From positions 757,726 to 821,725 of the forward strand of contig JBMNHK010000002.1 of the NCBI GenBank assembly GCA_050950345.1: a stretch of 64,000 nucleotides of DNA, written 5' to 3'. The notes beneath the pieces were generated by a model, which saw nothing but the letters and a program-made list of their open reading frames with translations, did no database searches and had not been told where the DNA came from. Both the position numbers and the translations under genes were made by a program. The DNA is from Pelotomaculum_C sp050950345. GTDB lineage: Bacteria > Bacillota > Desulfotomaculia > Desulfotomaculales > Pelotomaculaceae. Of the stretch, positions 26,566 to 35,883 are shown one piece after another (position 1 is the stretch's first letter; each line of letters starts with the position of its first letter).

Positions 26566-28635
26566 ATGTCTGCAGAACTTTTTGCCAAGCCAGTACAATT
26601 TCTCAAAATGATCGGGCCGCGCCGCGCCTCTGCGATGCAAAAACTGGGCATTTTTACGGTGCGGGATCTTTTGTATCATTTCCCCAGGCGTTACGAGGAT
26701 CGCACCAGGTTGTTGCCGGCCAGCGCCTGCAGACATGGTGAGGTGGCGACCCTGCGGGGCACCGTATTGGCCGGACAGGATTTAAAGCCCCGGCGTGGTT
26801 TGACTGTTACCAAGCTGGCGGTGCAGGATGAGATGGGGATATTTTATGCGGTATGGTTTAACCAGCCCTTTATTAAGAAAATCTTGCGACCTGGGGCTAA
26901 GCTCTTCGTTACCGGTAAGGTTGATCGCGGTTTCGGGCCGGTCCAGGTTATGGTGGAGGATTATGAGGTTTTCAATGGCCAGGATCCCCTTAGCGCAGGC
27001 AGGCTTGTCCCTGTTTACGCCCTTACCGGTTCATTAAATCAGCGCCTGTTGCGGGCGGTGATCAAGTCAGTTTTAGAGGAAGTTGATGCACAGGCGGAGT
27101 TTTTGCCAGTCTGGTTGCTGAAGAAATACAACCTGCCAGTTTATAAAGAAGCTCTGTCCAATATGCATTTTCCTGAAAGCAAGGAGGAGCAGTCGTCAGC
27201 CAGACGGCGCTTTGTCTTTGAAGAGTTGATCTTTTTGCAATTAACCCTGGCCGCGCGAAGGAACACCGTTGTGTCCCGGGCCAAGAAGTATCGATGCCTG
27301 CCGGGCGGCCGCCTGACGGGGGACTTTATTGACACACTCCCTTACCGCCTTACGCCGGAGCAGTCCAAAGTATGGGCGGAGATCGCGGCCGATATGGAAT
27401 CTCCAGCGCCAATGCAGCGACTTCTCCAGGGCGACGTAGGAGCGGGTAAGACGGTAGTAGCCATGCTGGCACTAATCAAAGCAGTAGAAAACGGCTTGCA
27501 GGGCGCATTAATGGCGCCCACTGAGATTCTGGCCGAACAGCACTACCTGGTGATGAAGAGAGCATTGGAGCCTTTAGGAGTGGCCACAGGCATCCTGACC
27601 GGCAGTACTGCAAAAAAAGAAAAACAATTACTGCTGCAGAGACTCTCTGATGGTGATTTAAAAATTCTGGTGGGTACCCATGCGCTGATCCAGCAAGATG
27701 TGGATTTTAAAAAGCTGGGCCTGGTTGTAATTGATGAGCAGCACCGCTTTGGGGTGCGGCAGAGGGCGGCTTTGCAGTATAAGGGCGGTTACCCTGATAC
27801 CCTGGTGATGACTGCCACTCCGATTCCGCGCACCCTGGCCTTGACCCTCTATGGCGATCTGGATGTTTCGGTGATCAGCCAGCTGCCGCCAGGGAGGCTG
27901 CCGGTCAAGACCTACGCTATCTTGCCCGGCGCCCTGTTCAAAGCTTATAAAATGGCTCATCAACAGCTGCAACAGGGTCGCCAGGTATATATAGTCTGCC
28001 CCCTGGTGGAAGAGTCGGAAAAAAGCGATTTACAGGCCGCTGCCGAAATCGCTGAGCAGCTGGCGACCGGAGAATTCCGTGACTATAGGGTGGAACTTCT
28101 GCACGGCAGGTTGCGTCCGGCAGAAAAAGAGGACATAATGACTGCCTTTAGAGATGGTGAGATCGATGTGCTGGTGTCAACCACAGTCATCGAGGTGGGC
28201 GTAGATGTGTCCAACGCCACCATGATGATCGTACTCGATGCCGATCGTTTCGGTCTGGCCCAACTGCACCAGCTTAGAGGCCGTGTCGGCCGTGGTGCTC
28301 ATCAATCCTACTGTATTTTAGTCGCTAACCCCAGGACGGATGACGGTAAAGCCCGCTTAAGGGCGATGACCCAAAACAGTGACGGCTTTGCCCTGGCAGA
28401 AGAGGATCTGCGCCTCAGGGGCCCCGGTGAATTTCAAGGTACCCGCCAGTCCGGGCTGCCGGAAATGAAAGTGGCTGATTTACTGCGGGATGCCGAAGCT
28501 TGCCAGCTTGCCCGCCAGGAGGCCTTTAGCCTTATTGCAGCCGACCCCAGTCTGAAAAGTCCTGAAAACAGACTGCTGGCTGCCGAGATAAAAGCCAGGT
28601 ATGGCAGGTTGGGCGGTTATATTGGGATTGGTTGA
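26566..28635 (+). CDS. recG: ATP-dependent DNA helicase RecG
   Basis: Branch-migration helicase for recombination and fork rescue; 689 aa. The wedge/OB domain lies in the N-terminal ~200 residues. Helicase motifs are GDVGAGKT (Walker A), DEQHRFG (DExH box), TATPIPRT, STTVIEVGVDV and QLRGRVGRG. Its stop abuts the convergent AIM24-like gene with no gap, leaving no room for a separate terminator. Confidence 0.97.
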   Translation: MSAELFAKPVQFLKMIGPRRASAMQKLGIFTVRDLLYHFPRRYEDRTRLLPASACRHGEVATLRGTVLAGQDLKPRRGLTVTKLAVQDEMGIFYAVWFNQPFIKKILRPGAKLFVTGKVDRGFGPVQVMVEDYEVFNGQDPLSAGRLVPVYALTGSLNQRLLRAVIKSVLEEVDAQAEFLPVWLLKKYNLPVYKEALSNMHFPESKEEQSSARRRFVFEELIFLQLTLAARRNTVVSRAKKYRCLPGGRLTGDFIDTLPYRLTPEQSKVWAEIAADMESPAPMQRLLQGDVGAGKTVVAMLALIKAVENGLQGALMAPTEILAEQHYLVMKRALEPLGVATGILTGSTAKKEKQLLLQRLSDGDLKILVGTHALIQQDVDFKKLGLVVIDEQHRFGVRQRAALQYKGGYPDTLVMTATPIPRTLALTLYGDLDVSVISQLPPGRLPVKTYAILPGALFKAYKMAHQQLQQGRQVYIVCPLVEESEKSDLQAAAEIAEQLATGEFRDYRVELLHGRLRPAEKEDIMTAFRDGEIDVLVSTTVIEVGVDVSNATMMIVLDADRFGLAQLHQLRGRVGRGAHQSYCILVANPRTDDGKARLRAMTQNSDGFALAEEDLRLRGPGEFQGTRQSGLPEMKVADLLRDAEACQLARQEAFSLIAADPSLKSPENRLLAAEIKARYGRLGGYIGIG

Positions 28636-29424
28636 TCAGTCGTTGTCGCCCCCCAGTATGCCTCCCAATATGCCCCCGCCTAAAATACCTGCTCCTAAAC
28701 CGCCGATACCCCTGTGTTCATCTTTTTGCTGATAGCGTGAGGCAGCTACGATCCGGTCTGCCAGGCGGGAAAAGGGCAGGCTTTGCAAGTAAACCAGCCC
28801 AGGGCCCTTTAACTGTGCCAGGAAAATGCCTTCTCCTCCAAACAGCGCGTTTTTAAAGCCGCCGACAAACTTGATGTCGTAATCAACCGAAGGTGCAAAA
28901 GCTACCAGGCAGCCGGTATCGACCCGTAAAACCTCTCCTGGCGCCAGATCTTTCTTAATGATGGTACCCCCGGCGTGCACCAGGGCCAGACCTTGGCCGG
29001 AAAGCCGCTGCAGGATGAAGCCCTCGCCACCGAACAACCCGGCCCCGAGTCTTTTGGTAAAAGCGATGTCAATGTCGATGCCTTTGGCAGCGCAAAGGAA
29101 GGAATCTTTTTGACACAAAAAAGTGCCTCCCAATTGATCCAGATGCAGCGGTATGATTTTGCCAGGGTAGGGTGCCCCAAAGTAAACACGGGATTTGCCG
29201 CGGCCGTTGTTCAAGAAAGTGGTTATGAAAAAGCTTTCACCGGTCAGCATCCTTTTAAATCCTTTAAAAATGCCACCTTCCGCTCCTGTCTGCATCTCAA
29301 TGCCGCCTTCCATTAACATCATGGCTCCTGCTTCCGCCCGGACTCCTTCGCCGGGATCCAGTTCAATTTCAACGCACTGCATATCGTCCCCAAAGATCTT
29401 ATAGTCGATTATGTCAACGGCCAT
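28636..29424 (-). CDS. AIM24/TIGR00266-family protein
   Basis: 262 aa. Beta-rich core with repeated motifs of the family, e.g. DPGEGVRAEAGAMMLMEGGI, GGEGFILQRLSG, and GNALFGGEG-like turns. The C-terminal tail is almost only Gly, Leu and Ile (GIGGLGAGILGGGILGGIL), which often occurs in this family. Function is unknown. The ATG at 29424 is 7 bases after GGGAGG; the ATG at 29430 is too close to it. Confidence 0.88.
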   Translation of the reverse strand: MAVDIIDYKIFGDDMQCVEIELDPGEGVRAEAGAMMLMEGGIEMQTGAEGGIFKGFKRMLTGESFFITTFLNNGRGKSRVYFGAPYPGKIIPLHLDQLGGTFLCQKDSFLCAAKGIDIDIAFTKRLGAGLFGGEGFILQRLSGQGLALVHAGGTIIKKDLAPGEVLRVDTGCLVAFAPSVDYDIKFVGGFKNALFGGEGIFLAQLKGPGLVYLQSLPFSRLADRIVAASRYQQKDEHRGIGGLGAGILGGGILGGILGGDND

Positions 29425-29514
29425 TTCCATACCTCCCGAATTGGTTGTTATCTTCTTGAAAAATTCACTCAGTTGTCCTGTTTTCCTGCTACCCTGATAT
29501 CATCCGGTAAAATT

Positions 29515-29543
29515 TTGTCGACCCGGATATGATGTAATATACT
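29515..29543 (+). promoter_or_regulatory. Sigma-A promoter candidate for the AlkD-like gene
   Basis: TTGTCG, 17 bases, TATACT, ending about 60 bases before the start codon. Confidence 0.6.
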
Positions 29544-29601
29544 TTAAGATACGATTATGATAAATAATAATCACAACTGCATTGTAAAAGAGGTGCTGCC
29601 C

Positions 29602-30315
29602 ATGCAAAAAGTTCAGGCTGTCAAAGAGGAGCTGGCGCAATATCAGGATCCGCAGAAAGCCGAGTTTTTACTAAGGTATTTCAAAGCTACACCAGGTGGT
29701 TATGGAGAGGGTGACAGCTTCATTGGTGTTAAAGTGCCATATCAAAGGAAAGTGGCCAGAAAGTTTTATAAAAATGTAACCCTGGAGGATATTGAAACCC
29801 TGTTAAGAGAGCCGGTACATGAATATCGTTTAACAGCAATATTCTTGCTGGTCCTCAAATATGAAAAAGCCCGCTCTGAAGAAGAGAAGAAGTCAATTGT
29901 CGATTTGTATCTGAACAATTGCTCGTATGTAAATAATTGGGATTTAGTAGACGCTTCTGCCGAGTATATCCTGGGGCCTTATTTACTTGAACGGGACAGA
30001 GAAATCCTTTATCGCTTTGCCCGCTCAGGGCACCTTTGGCAGCAGAGAATTGCAGTTATGACCACTCATTACTTTATTCGTAACGGGCAGTTTGAGGATA
30101 CTTTTAATATTGCTTCCATTCTATTAAAGCATGAACATGATTTAATCCACAAAGCCGTAGGCTGGATGCTGAGGGAAGTGGGCAAACGTGATTTTGAGGC
30201 GGCGTTTAATTTTCTTAAGGAGCATTACCGGGAAATGCCCCGTACCATGTTGCGGTACGCCATAGAGAAGTATGATGAGGAATTGAGGCAGAAGTTTTTG
30301 AAGGGTCAGGTTTAG
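29602..30315 (+). CDS. DNA alkylation repair protein, AlkD-like HEAT-repeat family
   Basis: 237 aa, all-helical. It matches the AlkC/AlkD-type family that removes alkylated bases without flipping: GVKVPYQRKVARKFYKN, EYRLTAIFLLVLKYEK, NNWDLVDASAEYILGPYL, RIAVMTTHYFIRNG and LIHKAVGWMLREVGKRD. The WDLVD aspartate and the KAVGWMLRE segment are typical. SD AGAGGTG precedes the ATG at 29602; a longer frame to 29557 adds unrelated residues. Confidence 0.88.
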   Translation: MQKVQAVKEELAQYQDPQKAEFLLRYFKATPGGYGEGDSFIGVKVPYQRKVARKFYKNVTLEDIETLLREPVHEYRLTAIFLLVLKYEKARSEEEKKSIVDLYLNNCSYVNNWDLVDASAEYILGPYLLERDREILYRFARSGHLWQQRIAVMTTHYFIRNGQFEDTFNIASILLKHEHDLIHKAVGWMLREVGKRDFEAAFNFLKEHYREMPRTMLRYAIEKYDEELRQKFLKGQV

Positions 30316-30559
30316 TCTAATTGGTGGCAAACAGGTAAGATAAGCACACTATTGCAATATAACTTTGACGCAACTACAACTTGAGCCTGTCGTATACACA
30401 GGCGGGCCCGGTAGTTCTCTGGCGAGCAAATTATAAATATAACAAATCAGCAATAATAAATAGATAAAATTATCAAATAATCAACGGGAAACCTTCAATG
30501 ATAAACTTACGAGAAAATATGATAAAATATACCAAAATCATTTGGAGGAGAGGAAGTAT

Positions 30560-31594
30560 GTGAAAATGAAAAGAATAGCGGCGTTGGCAGTGGCCATAGC
30601 CATGCTCCTAACAGTCTTTGGCGGCTGCTCTTCAAAAAATGAAGAGGCCAACAATAATGGAGCAAAAGAACTTAAGGGGACTACAATTAAAGTTGTGGCA
30701 GCTTACGGTGGCCCGGAAAAAATATTTGCTAAGTTTACTGAAGATACCGGCATTAACGTGGAATTTTTAGATATGTCTTCAGGAGAAGTGCTTGCCCGGG
30801 TCGAAGCTGAGGGTGGCAAGCCCATGGCCGAAGTCTGGTTCGGAGGCGGAGCCGACAGCTTCATGGTTGCCGGGGAAAAGGGGTTGCTGGAAGCCTACGT
30901 TTCACCTGAGGAAGCTAACGTTACCGAGGCCTACCGGGGCGACGATTATTGGACAGGTGTATCCATGGTCCTGGTAGGCTTTATGTACAATAAGGACGTG
31001 CTGGCTGAAAAAGGCATAGCTCCTCCGAAAACCTGGAGTGACCTGATCAAACCTGAATACAAGGATGAGGTAGCCATGTCCGATCCCTCGATATCGGGCA
31101 CCAACTATGCAGTTGTCAACAGCCTGCTGCAAACTATGGGAGAAGAGGAAGGCTGGAAATACCTTGAAACATTGAAAAACAATATTCCGTACTACTCACA
31201 AAGAGGCGGAGATCCCCCGCAAAAGGTGGCTGTTGGTGAAATGGCCGTGGGCATCATTCCCATGACCGGAGATTACATCGGGATGGCACAAAAATATCCG
31301 GTGGAGTCAGTCTATCCTGAGGATGGGATACCCTGGGTTCCGGCAGGACTGGCCATCTTTAAAAATGCAGATAACCTTGAGGGGGCAAAAGCCTTTGTTG
31401 ACTGGGCATTGTCTAAAAATGGACAGGAAGTAATCAGGGATGTAGACCCCAGGTTGATGGTCAGGGATGATGTTGCGGTGCCTGAATTGATGAAAGACAT
31501 TAAAAAGGATAAACTGATGGACATAGATTTATCTAAGTTCAGTTCCCAGAGGGATACGATTCTGGAACAATGGATGCAAAGGATGGCTAAATAA
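30560..31594 (+). CDS. ABC transporter substrate-binding lipoprotein (Fbp/phosphonate-type)
   Basis: 344 aa. A lipoprotein signal ends at the C of VFGGC, then a low-complexity linker and a family 1/6 solute-binding fold (KVVAAYGGPEKIFAKFTEDTGI; AEVWFGGGADSFMVAGEKG; MYNKDVLAEKGIAPPKTWSDL). It is closest in style to the iron(III)/2-aminoethylphosphonate binding proteins. I cannot identify the ligand. SD GGAGGAGAGG supports the GTG at 30560 or ATG at 30566. First of a three-gene operon; 30316-30559 holds no clear terminator or riboswitch. Confidence 0.88.
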   Translation: MKMKRIAALAVAIAMLLTVFGGCSSKNEEANNNGAKELKGTTIKVVAAYGGPEKIFAKFTEDTGINVEFLDMSSGEVLARVEAEGGKPMAEVWFGGGADSFMVAGEKGLLEAYVSPEEANVTEAYRGDDYWTGVSMVLVGFMYNKDVLAEKGIAPPKTWSDLIKPEYKDEVAMSDPSISGTNYAVVNSLLQTMGEEEGWKYLETLKNNIPYYSQRGGDPPQKVAVGEMAVGIIPMTGDYIGMAQKYPVESVYPEDGIPWVPAGLAIFKNADNLEGAKAFVDWALSKNGQEVIRDVDPRLMVRDDVAVPELMKDIKKDKLMDIDLSKFSSQRDTILEQWMQRMAK

Positions 31595-31599
31595 ACTGT

Positions 31600-33264
31600 A
31601 TGAAAAGCATGATCAAGCGGGTATCCCCAGGGGTGGATACCCGTTATTATGATTTATTTGACAAGACAGCGCTACCCATTCTGCTCATCTTGATCCTGGT
31701 GTTCATCCTGTGGCCGATACTCGAGGTCTTAATCAAGAGTTTTTTCCCTGCAGGAAGTCTTTCCCTGGCACTTTATCAAGACATTTATAATAATAAAAGC
31801 AATCTACTATTTAACAGCATTTTCGTTGCCACCCTGTCCACATTTTTTACGATCATTTTTGCCCTGTGCATATCAATTTACACGCTGTTCACCGGCACCA
31901 GGGCAAAAAAACTGATTTCGGCCACGCTGATGCTGACCATGATATCCCCGCCTTTTATCTCTGCACTGGCCTATATCACCCTGTTTGGGAAAAGGGGTTT
32001 TATCACTTCCACTCTGCTGGGGCTAAACATGAACCCTTATGACTGGCATGGCATAGTGCTCATGCAGATAGCCAGCAATGTATCCATAGCGGCGCTGATC
32101 ATTATGGGCATGATGTCAGGTATTGACAAAAGGCTGATTGAGGCATCTCTGGATCTTGGAGAGAGTGTAACGGGGACCTTGAAAAGGGTGATTCTGCCAT
32201 TGGCCAGGCCCGGCATAGTGGCTGCGGCTTTCATTACCTTTATCAAATCCATTGCGGATTTTGGCACACCACTCATCATCGGGGGAAATTTCAAAATGCT
32301 GGCCTCGGAGGCTTATCTTGCGGTAATCGGCAGGGGAGATTTTCCAATGGCCTCAGCTTTAAGCGTAATTATCATAATCCCATCAATTATTGCCTTTTTC
32401 GTCTACCGGTCCAACATGAAGCATGCTGAGCTCATGGCTATGTCCTCATCAAAATCTGTGCAAAGCTCGAATTTGAGCTTCAATCTGGGGGTTGGCCTGA
32501 GAGCTGTGTTGATGCTGTTCACCTGGACATTCTTAATATTCATGACCCTTCAGTATGTTTCGATTTTCATGTCTGCCATATCAGACTACAGGTCCGGACA
32601 GCTTATTTTTACCTCGGAGTATATCCAAGAGGTGAGCTTTTCTAAGATGCCGAGCTTTTTCAGGAGCCTCTATTATGCCTTTATTGCCGCAATTGCAACC
32701 AGTGTCATCGGGCTATTACTTTCCTACTACATAGAGCGGAGAAGATTTAAAGGAGCCAAATCCTTTGACCTGATTGCCTCGCTTCCTTACATAATACCCG
32801 GCCCTTTTTTTGGTATCGGTTATGTCCTGGCCTTTAACGACTACCCGCTGGCCCTGACAGGTACTGGGCTCATCGTTGTTTTGAACTGCGTTTTTAGACA
32901 AATACCTATCAGCACCAAAGCGGCCAGTGCAACTCTCAGCAATATAAGCACCGAGCTAGAGGATGCGGCCAGAGATCTGGGGGCATCCAACTTTAGAATA
33001 ATCAGGGGGATCATCATGCCCCTGTTAAAGCCGGCCTTTTTGGTGAGCTTTGTCAATACCTTCACCGCCACCATGACCACTGTCGGCGCCATTATCTTCC
33101 TCATCACACCTTCAGCCAAGGTAGCGACGGTTGAGCTGTTCAATGTAATCAGGGAAGGCAAATACGGCCTGGCTGCCGTGCTGGCTTGTATGATCATCAC
33201 GGCTACATTATTGATCAATGTGGTATTTTCCAGGCTGCTGTTAAGGGAAACGAAAAATGGTTAA
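31600..33264 (+). CDS. ABC transporter permease with two fused transmembrane domains (FbpB-like)
   Basis: 554 aa with about 12 membrane helices. Two binding-protein-dependent permease units are fused, each with an EAA loop: EASLDLGESVTGTLKRVILP and EDAARDLGASNFRIIRGIIMP. Such fused permeases are standard in iron(III)/phosphonate/thiamine-type importers. It lies 5 bases after the binding-protein gene. Confidence 0.92.
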   Translation: MKSMIKRVSPGVDTRYYDLFDKTALPILLILILVFILWPILEVLIKSFFPAGSLSLALYQDIYNNKSNLLFNSIFVATLSTFFTIIFALCISIYTLFTGTRAKKLISATLMLTMISPPFISALAYITLFGKRGFITSTLLGLNMNPYDWHGIVLMQIASNVSIAALIIMGMMSGIDKRLIEASLDLGESVTGTLKRVILPLARPGIVAAAFITFIKSIADFGTPLIIGGNFKMLASEAYLAVIGRGDFPMASALSVIIIIPSIIAFFVYRSNMKHAELMAMSSSKSVQSSNLSFNLGVGLRAVLMLFTWTFLIFMTLQYVSIFMSAISDYRSGQLIFTSEYIQEVSFSKMPSFFRSLYYAFIAAIATSVIGLLLSYYIERRRFKGAKSFDLIASLPYIIPGPFFGIGYVLAFNDYPLALTGTGLIVVLNCVFRQIPISTKAASATLSNISTELEDAARDLGASNFRIIRGIIMPLLKPAFLVSFVNTFTATMTTVGAIIFLITPSAKVATVELFNVIREGKYGLAAVLACMIITATLLINVVFSRLLLRETKNG

Positions 33265-33275
33265 GGAGAAAAATT

Positions 33276-34244
33276 ATGTTTCTTAGCTTAGATCAGGTCA
33301 GTAAGTCATTTGCCGGCTTTGCCGCGGTGAAAGATTTTTCTGTAGATATACAGCAGGGAGAACTGGTATCGATTCTTGGCCCCAGCGGGTGTGGTAAGAC
33401 TACGGTGCTCAGATTAATCAGCGGGCTGCTGGCCCCTTCCCGGGGCCGGATTATTCTTGAAGGCAAGGATATTACCGGCATGCCGCCTGAAAAGAGGCCG
33501 GTGTCGACGGTTTTTCAAAGCTATGCCTTATTTCCTCATATGACTGTGATGCAAAATGTGGTTTACGGCCTAAAGGGTACAAAAACATACTCCGCCAGGG
33601 AAATAGAGGAAAAGGGCCTGGAGATGCTTTCCCTGGTAGGTTTGGAAGAACAAAAGGACAACAATGTAACCCAGCTTTCCGGGGGGCAGCAGCAAAGGGT
33701 TGCGCTGGCCAGAGCACTGATCTTAAATCCTAAAGTGCTGCTGATGGATGAGCCCCTGTCTAATTTGGACGCCAAGCTCAGGGTCAAGATGAGAAGAGAG
33801 ATTAAACAAATCCAAAAGAAATTCGGTATCACCATGATTTTTGTCACCCATGACCAGGAAGAGGCCATGAGCATTTCCGACCGGATAGTGGTTATGAATG
33901 AAGGAGCCATAGAGCAAAACGATGTACCCAGGCAAATATATGATGCGCCGCGGAATGAGTTTGTCGCCGATTTCATTGGCCGGGCTAACATATTGAATTT
34001 GCACGGGAAAAAGGCCGTGATCAGGCCGCAGTGTGTATTGCTTTCCAGGCATAGTGGGGAATATAAAGGCAAAATAATAGAAAAAAACTTCCTTGGTTTT
34101 TATACCTGCTATGTCATTGAAGGAGTGATCGCCGGCGAACAACACCTGATCCAGGTTGATATCGTCGAGTCCATTGAGGGGTCTGAGGAGTATGAGCTCG
34201 GAGAAGACATCTTTTTTACTTTTGAGAAGGTACATTATTTATAA
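33276..34244 (+). CDS. ABC transporter ATP-binding protein (FbpC/PotA-like)
   Basis: 322 aa. Walker A GPSGCGKTT, Q-loop FQSYALFPHM, signature LSGGQQQRVALARAL, Walker B VLLMDEPLSNLD and the switch His in FVTHDQEEAM are intact. A short TOBE-like domain follows about residue 240. The ATG at 33276 follows AAGGAGA; the frame is open further into the permease gene but those residues do not belong. Confidence 0.93.
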   Translation: MFLSLDQVSKSFAGFAAVKDFSVDIQQGELVSILGPSGCGKTTVLRLISGLLAPSRGRIILEGKDITGMPPEKRPVSTVFQSYALFPHMTVMQNVVYGLKGTKTYSAREIEEKGLEMLSLVGLEEQKDNNVTQLSGGQQQRVALARALILNPKVLLMDEPLSNLDAKLRVKMRREIKQIQKKFGITMIFVTHDQEEAMSISDRIVVMNEGAIEQNDVPRQIYDAPRNEFVADFIGRANILNLHGKKAVIRPQCVLLSRHSGEYKGKIIEKNFLGFYTCYVIEGVIAGEQHLIQVDIVESIEGSEEYELGEDIFFTFEKVHYL

Positions 34245-34380
34245 ATCCACCATTTTTTAGCTCACCCCTTGTTGTTGGGAAAGTAGAGCATAAATGTCCG
34301 GCTGGCTTGCGTGATAATGTTACTGAAGTGAATCTTTAGAGGGGGTATAATAACAAAAAATAAACAGGAGGATGATAAAA

Positions 34381-34692
34381 ATGGCAGTAATCGAAGTTAA
34401 CAGTGATAATTTCCAGGAAGTAGTCGCCGCTGCTAAGAAACCGGTCCTGGTAGATTTTTGGGCCTCCTGGTGCAACCCATGCCGGATGCAAGGGCCGGTT
34501 ATTGAGGAATTAGCAGATGAAGTTGGGGAGAATGCTATTGTCGCCAAAATTAATGTTGATGAACAGCTTGAACTGGCAAGGAATTTTTCTATCAGGAGTA
34601 TCCCTACCCTGGCCGTTTTTAAGGACGGCAAAATTGTAGAGCGCCGGAGCGGCTTTACTCCGAAAGCCGATTTACTTGCCATGTTGAAGTAA
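34381..34692 (+). CDS. Thioredoxin-family protein with CNPC active site
   Basis: 103 aa, complete thioredoxin fold: FWASWCNPC, then the cis-Pro loop RSIPTLAVFKDG. The active site is C31-N-P-C34 instead of the usual CGPC, so redox potential or partner choice may differ. SD AGGAGG is placed for the ATG at 34381, not the ATG at 34372. Its stop lies 4 bases from the convergent Crp/Fnr gene. Confidence 0.92.
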   Translation: MAVIEVNSDNFQEVVAAAKKPVLVDFWASWCNPCRMQGPVIEELADEVGENAIVAKINVDEQLELARNFSIRSIPTLAVFKDGKIVERRSGFTPKADLLAMLK

Positions 34693-34696
34693 GTTT

Positions 34697-35377
34697 TTAG
34701 TTGCTGATCTCTTTTAATTTTTTCAGGTCAATAATTGTTATGCGACCACGGGATAACTGGATCACGCCGTCATTTTCAAGATATTTGAGGATGCGGCTGA
34801 TCACTTCCCGGGCGGTGCCCAGGTTTTTGGCAATGCTTTCATGGGTCATACTCAGCGTATCTGATGCTTCTAGAATCGACTGTTCCAATAAAAAACTTGC
34901 TGTGCGCTGCCGCATGTTTTTTGTTATCAGTTGTTCCATGACCCACATGACTTCCGAAAACCGTCCCGAAACCAATTCCATGGAAAAGTCTTTTACAGCA
35001 GGGTTTTTGTCAGTTAAATGCCCCCAATAAACTGGCGATACGATATAAAGCACACTGTCTTTCTCTGCTTCCAGGGTAATATCAAAAGTGAGATTTCTAA
35101 TCACACATGATGCTGTAAGAATGCAAATATCGTTGGAAAGCAAGCGGTAAAGGGTTATTTCCTTGCCGTCCTCCAGTTCAAAGAACGCCCTGAGCTGGCC
35201 GCTTTTAACGAGAACAAGTCCGTTGCATTCTTTTTCTTTGCTTAATATAATTTCCCCCTGCTTGTAGACCACTAAGGAGGTCGCAGCTAAGAGTTCTCGC
35301 TTGTCCCTATCCTCTAGTTTTTTCCAAATAGTTAAATGCTTTTGTAAGTATTCCTGATGATCATGAAGTGCAAGCAT
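34697..35377 (-). CDS. Crp/Fnr-family transcriptional regulator
   Basis: 226 aa. A cyclic-nucleotide-binding-like beta roll (about 20-130), a dimer helix, then a winged helix with SMTHESIAKNLGTAREVISRILKYLENDGVI. Cysteines are few (C48, C84, C91 by my count) and not in the Fnr iron-sulfur pattern, so oxygen sensing by a cluster is doubtful. It is convergent with the thioredoxin gene. Target and ligand are unknown. Confidence 0.9.
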   Translation of the reverse strand: MLALHDHQEYLQKHLTIWKKLEDRDKRELLAATSLVVYKQGEIILSKEKECNGLVLVKSGQLRAFFELEDGKEITLYRLLSNDICILTASCVIRNLTFDITLEAEKDSVLYIVSPVYWGHLTDKNPAVKDFSMELVSGRFSEVMWVMEQLITKNMRQRTASFLLEQSILEASDTLSMTHESIAKNLGTAREVISRILKYLENDGVIQLSRGRITIIDLKKLKEISN

Positions 35378-35438
35378 AAGAAACCCCCAAAATGTAGTAA
35401 TAAAATTATACCTCCAGCAGGATCTTAAACTAGATTAA

Positions 35439-35630
35439 ACAAAAAATAAACCACCCTTAGCTTTTATAAAGTTTGTTGCCGATAGTATTGATCATAAGGG
35501 AACTATAACTCGCAACTCAGCTGAAGCTGCAGAGCTGCCGTTATTAGCAGCGAAAGCTCAATATGTGGAAACTTTACAGTTAATCAGTAAATTAAAGACA
35601 ATTGCGCAGTATCAGCTACTTTCCCGTTAA
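35439..35630 (+). pseudogene. Coding-like remnant without a start codon
   Basis: An open frame of about 63 residues after a TAA, containing the well-behaved protein string ITRNSAEAAELPLLAAKAQY and ending QYQLLSR before a TAA at 35628. Codon choice and composition look coding, but no ATG/GTG/TTG with an SD is present in a suitable place. It may be the 3' remnant of a lost gene. This and the elements listed after it are all I see in the 502-base gap 35378-35879. Confidence 0.35.
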
Positions 35631-35641
35631 CTTTATTAATC

Positions 35642-35670
35642 ATGGTGTACCGTGCAAAACAGTACACCAT
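35642..35670 (+). terminator. Hairpin followed by T's after the coding-like remnant
   Basis: ATGGTGTAC pairs perfectly with GTACACCAT, followed by TGATTTTT. Confidence 0.55.
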
Positions 35671-35811
35671 TGATTTTTCCATATTTCACTATAAAATGCT
35701 CTATTTTAATAATCATAGTGTCAGCCACAAAGTACATTATATATTACCAGCATACCATGATGATTTTTGATGGATAATATACTTGCAATAATTAAGGAGG
35801 CAACCGAATCC

Positions 35812-35883
35812 TTGCGCGATTACTTGTCAATCCACTCCAAACTTGGCAGGCGGAGATTTCGCCTGCTTCTTTTTAACCATTAG
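35812..35883 (+). CDS. Possible 23-aa micro-ORF
   Basis: TTG start 11 bases after AAGGAGG, encoding a basic peptide beginning MRDYLSIHSKLG and ending FNH. A terminator hairpin (35846-35874) lies within it, so it may equally be a leader or chance. No homologue is recognised. Confidence 0.2.
   Translation: MRDYLSIHSKLGRRRFRLLLFNH
35846..35874 (+). terminator. Intrinsic terminator pointing towards gpr
   Basis: GCAGGCG/CGCCTGC stem with a 7-base loop, then TTCTTTTT. It would stop rightward transcripts before they enter antisense to gpr. Confidence 0.7.

Noticed and set aside
30316..30559. Riboswitch before the ABC importer
   Set aside because: A small CCTGT/ACAGG stem is present but no known aptamer pattern or terminator could be recognised.
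33563..34235. Two ~170-aa minus-strand frames inside the ABC ATPase gene
   Set aside because: Antisense to intact ATPase motifs; Ser/Leu-rich translation typical of a reversed coding strand.
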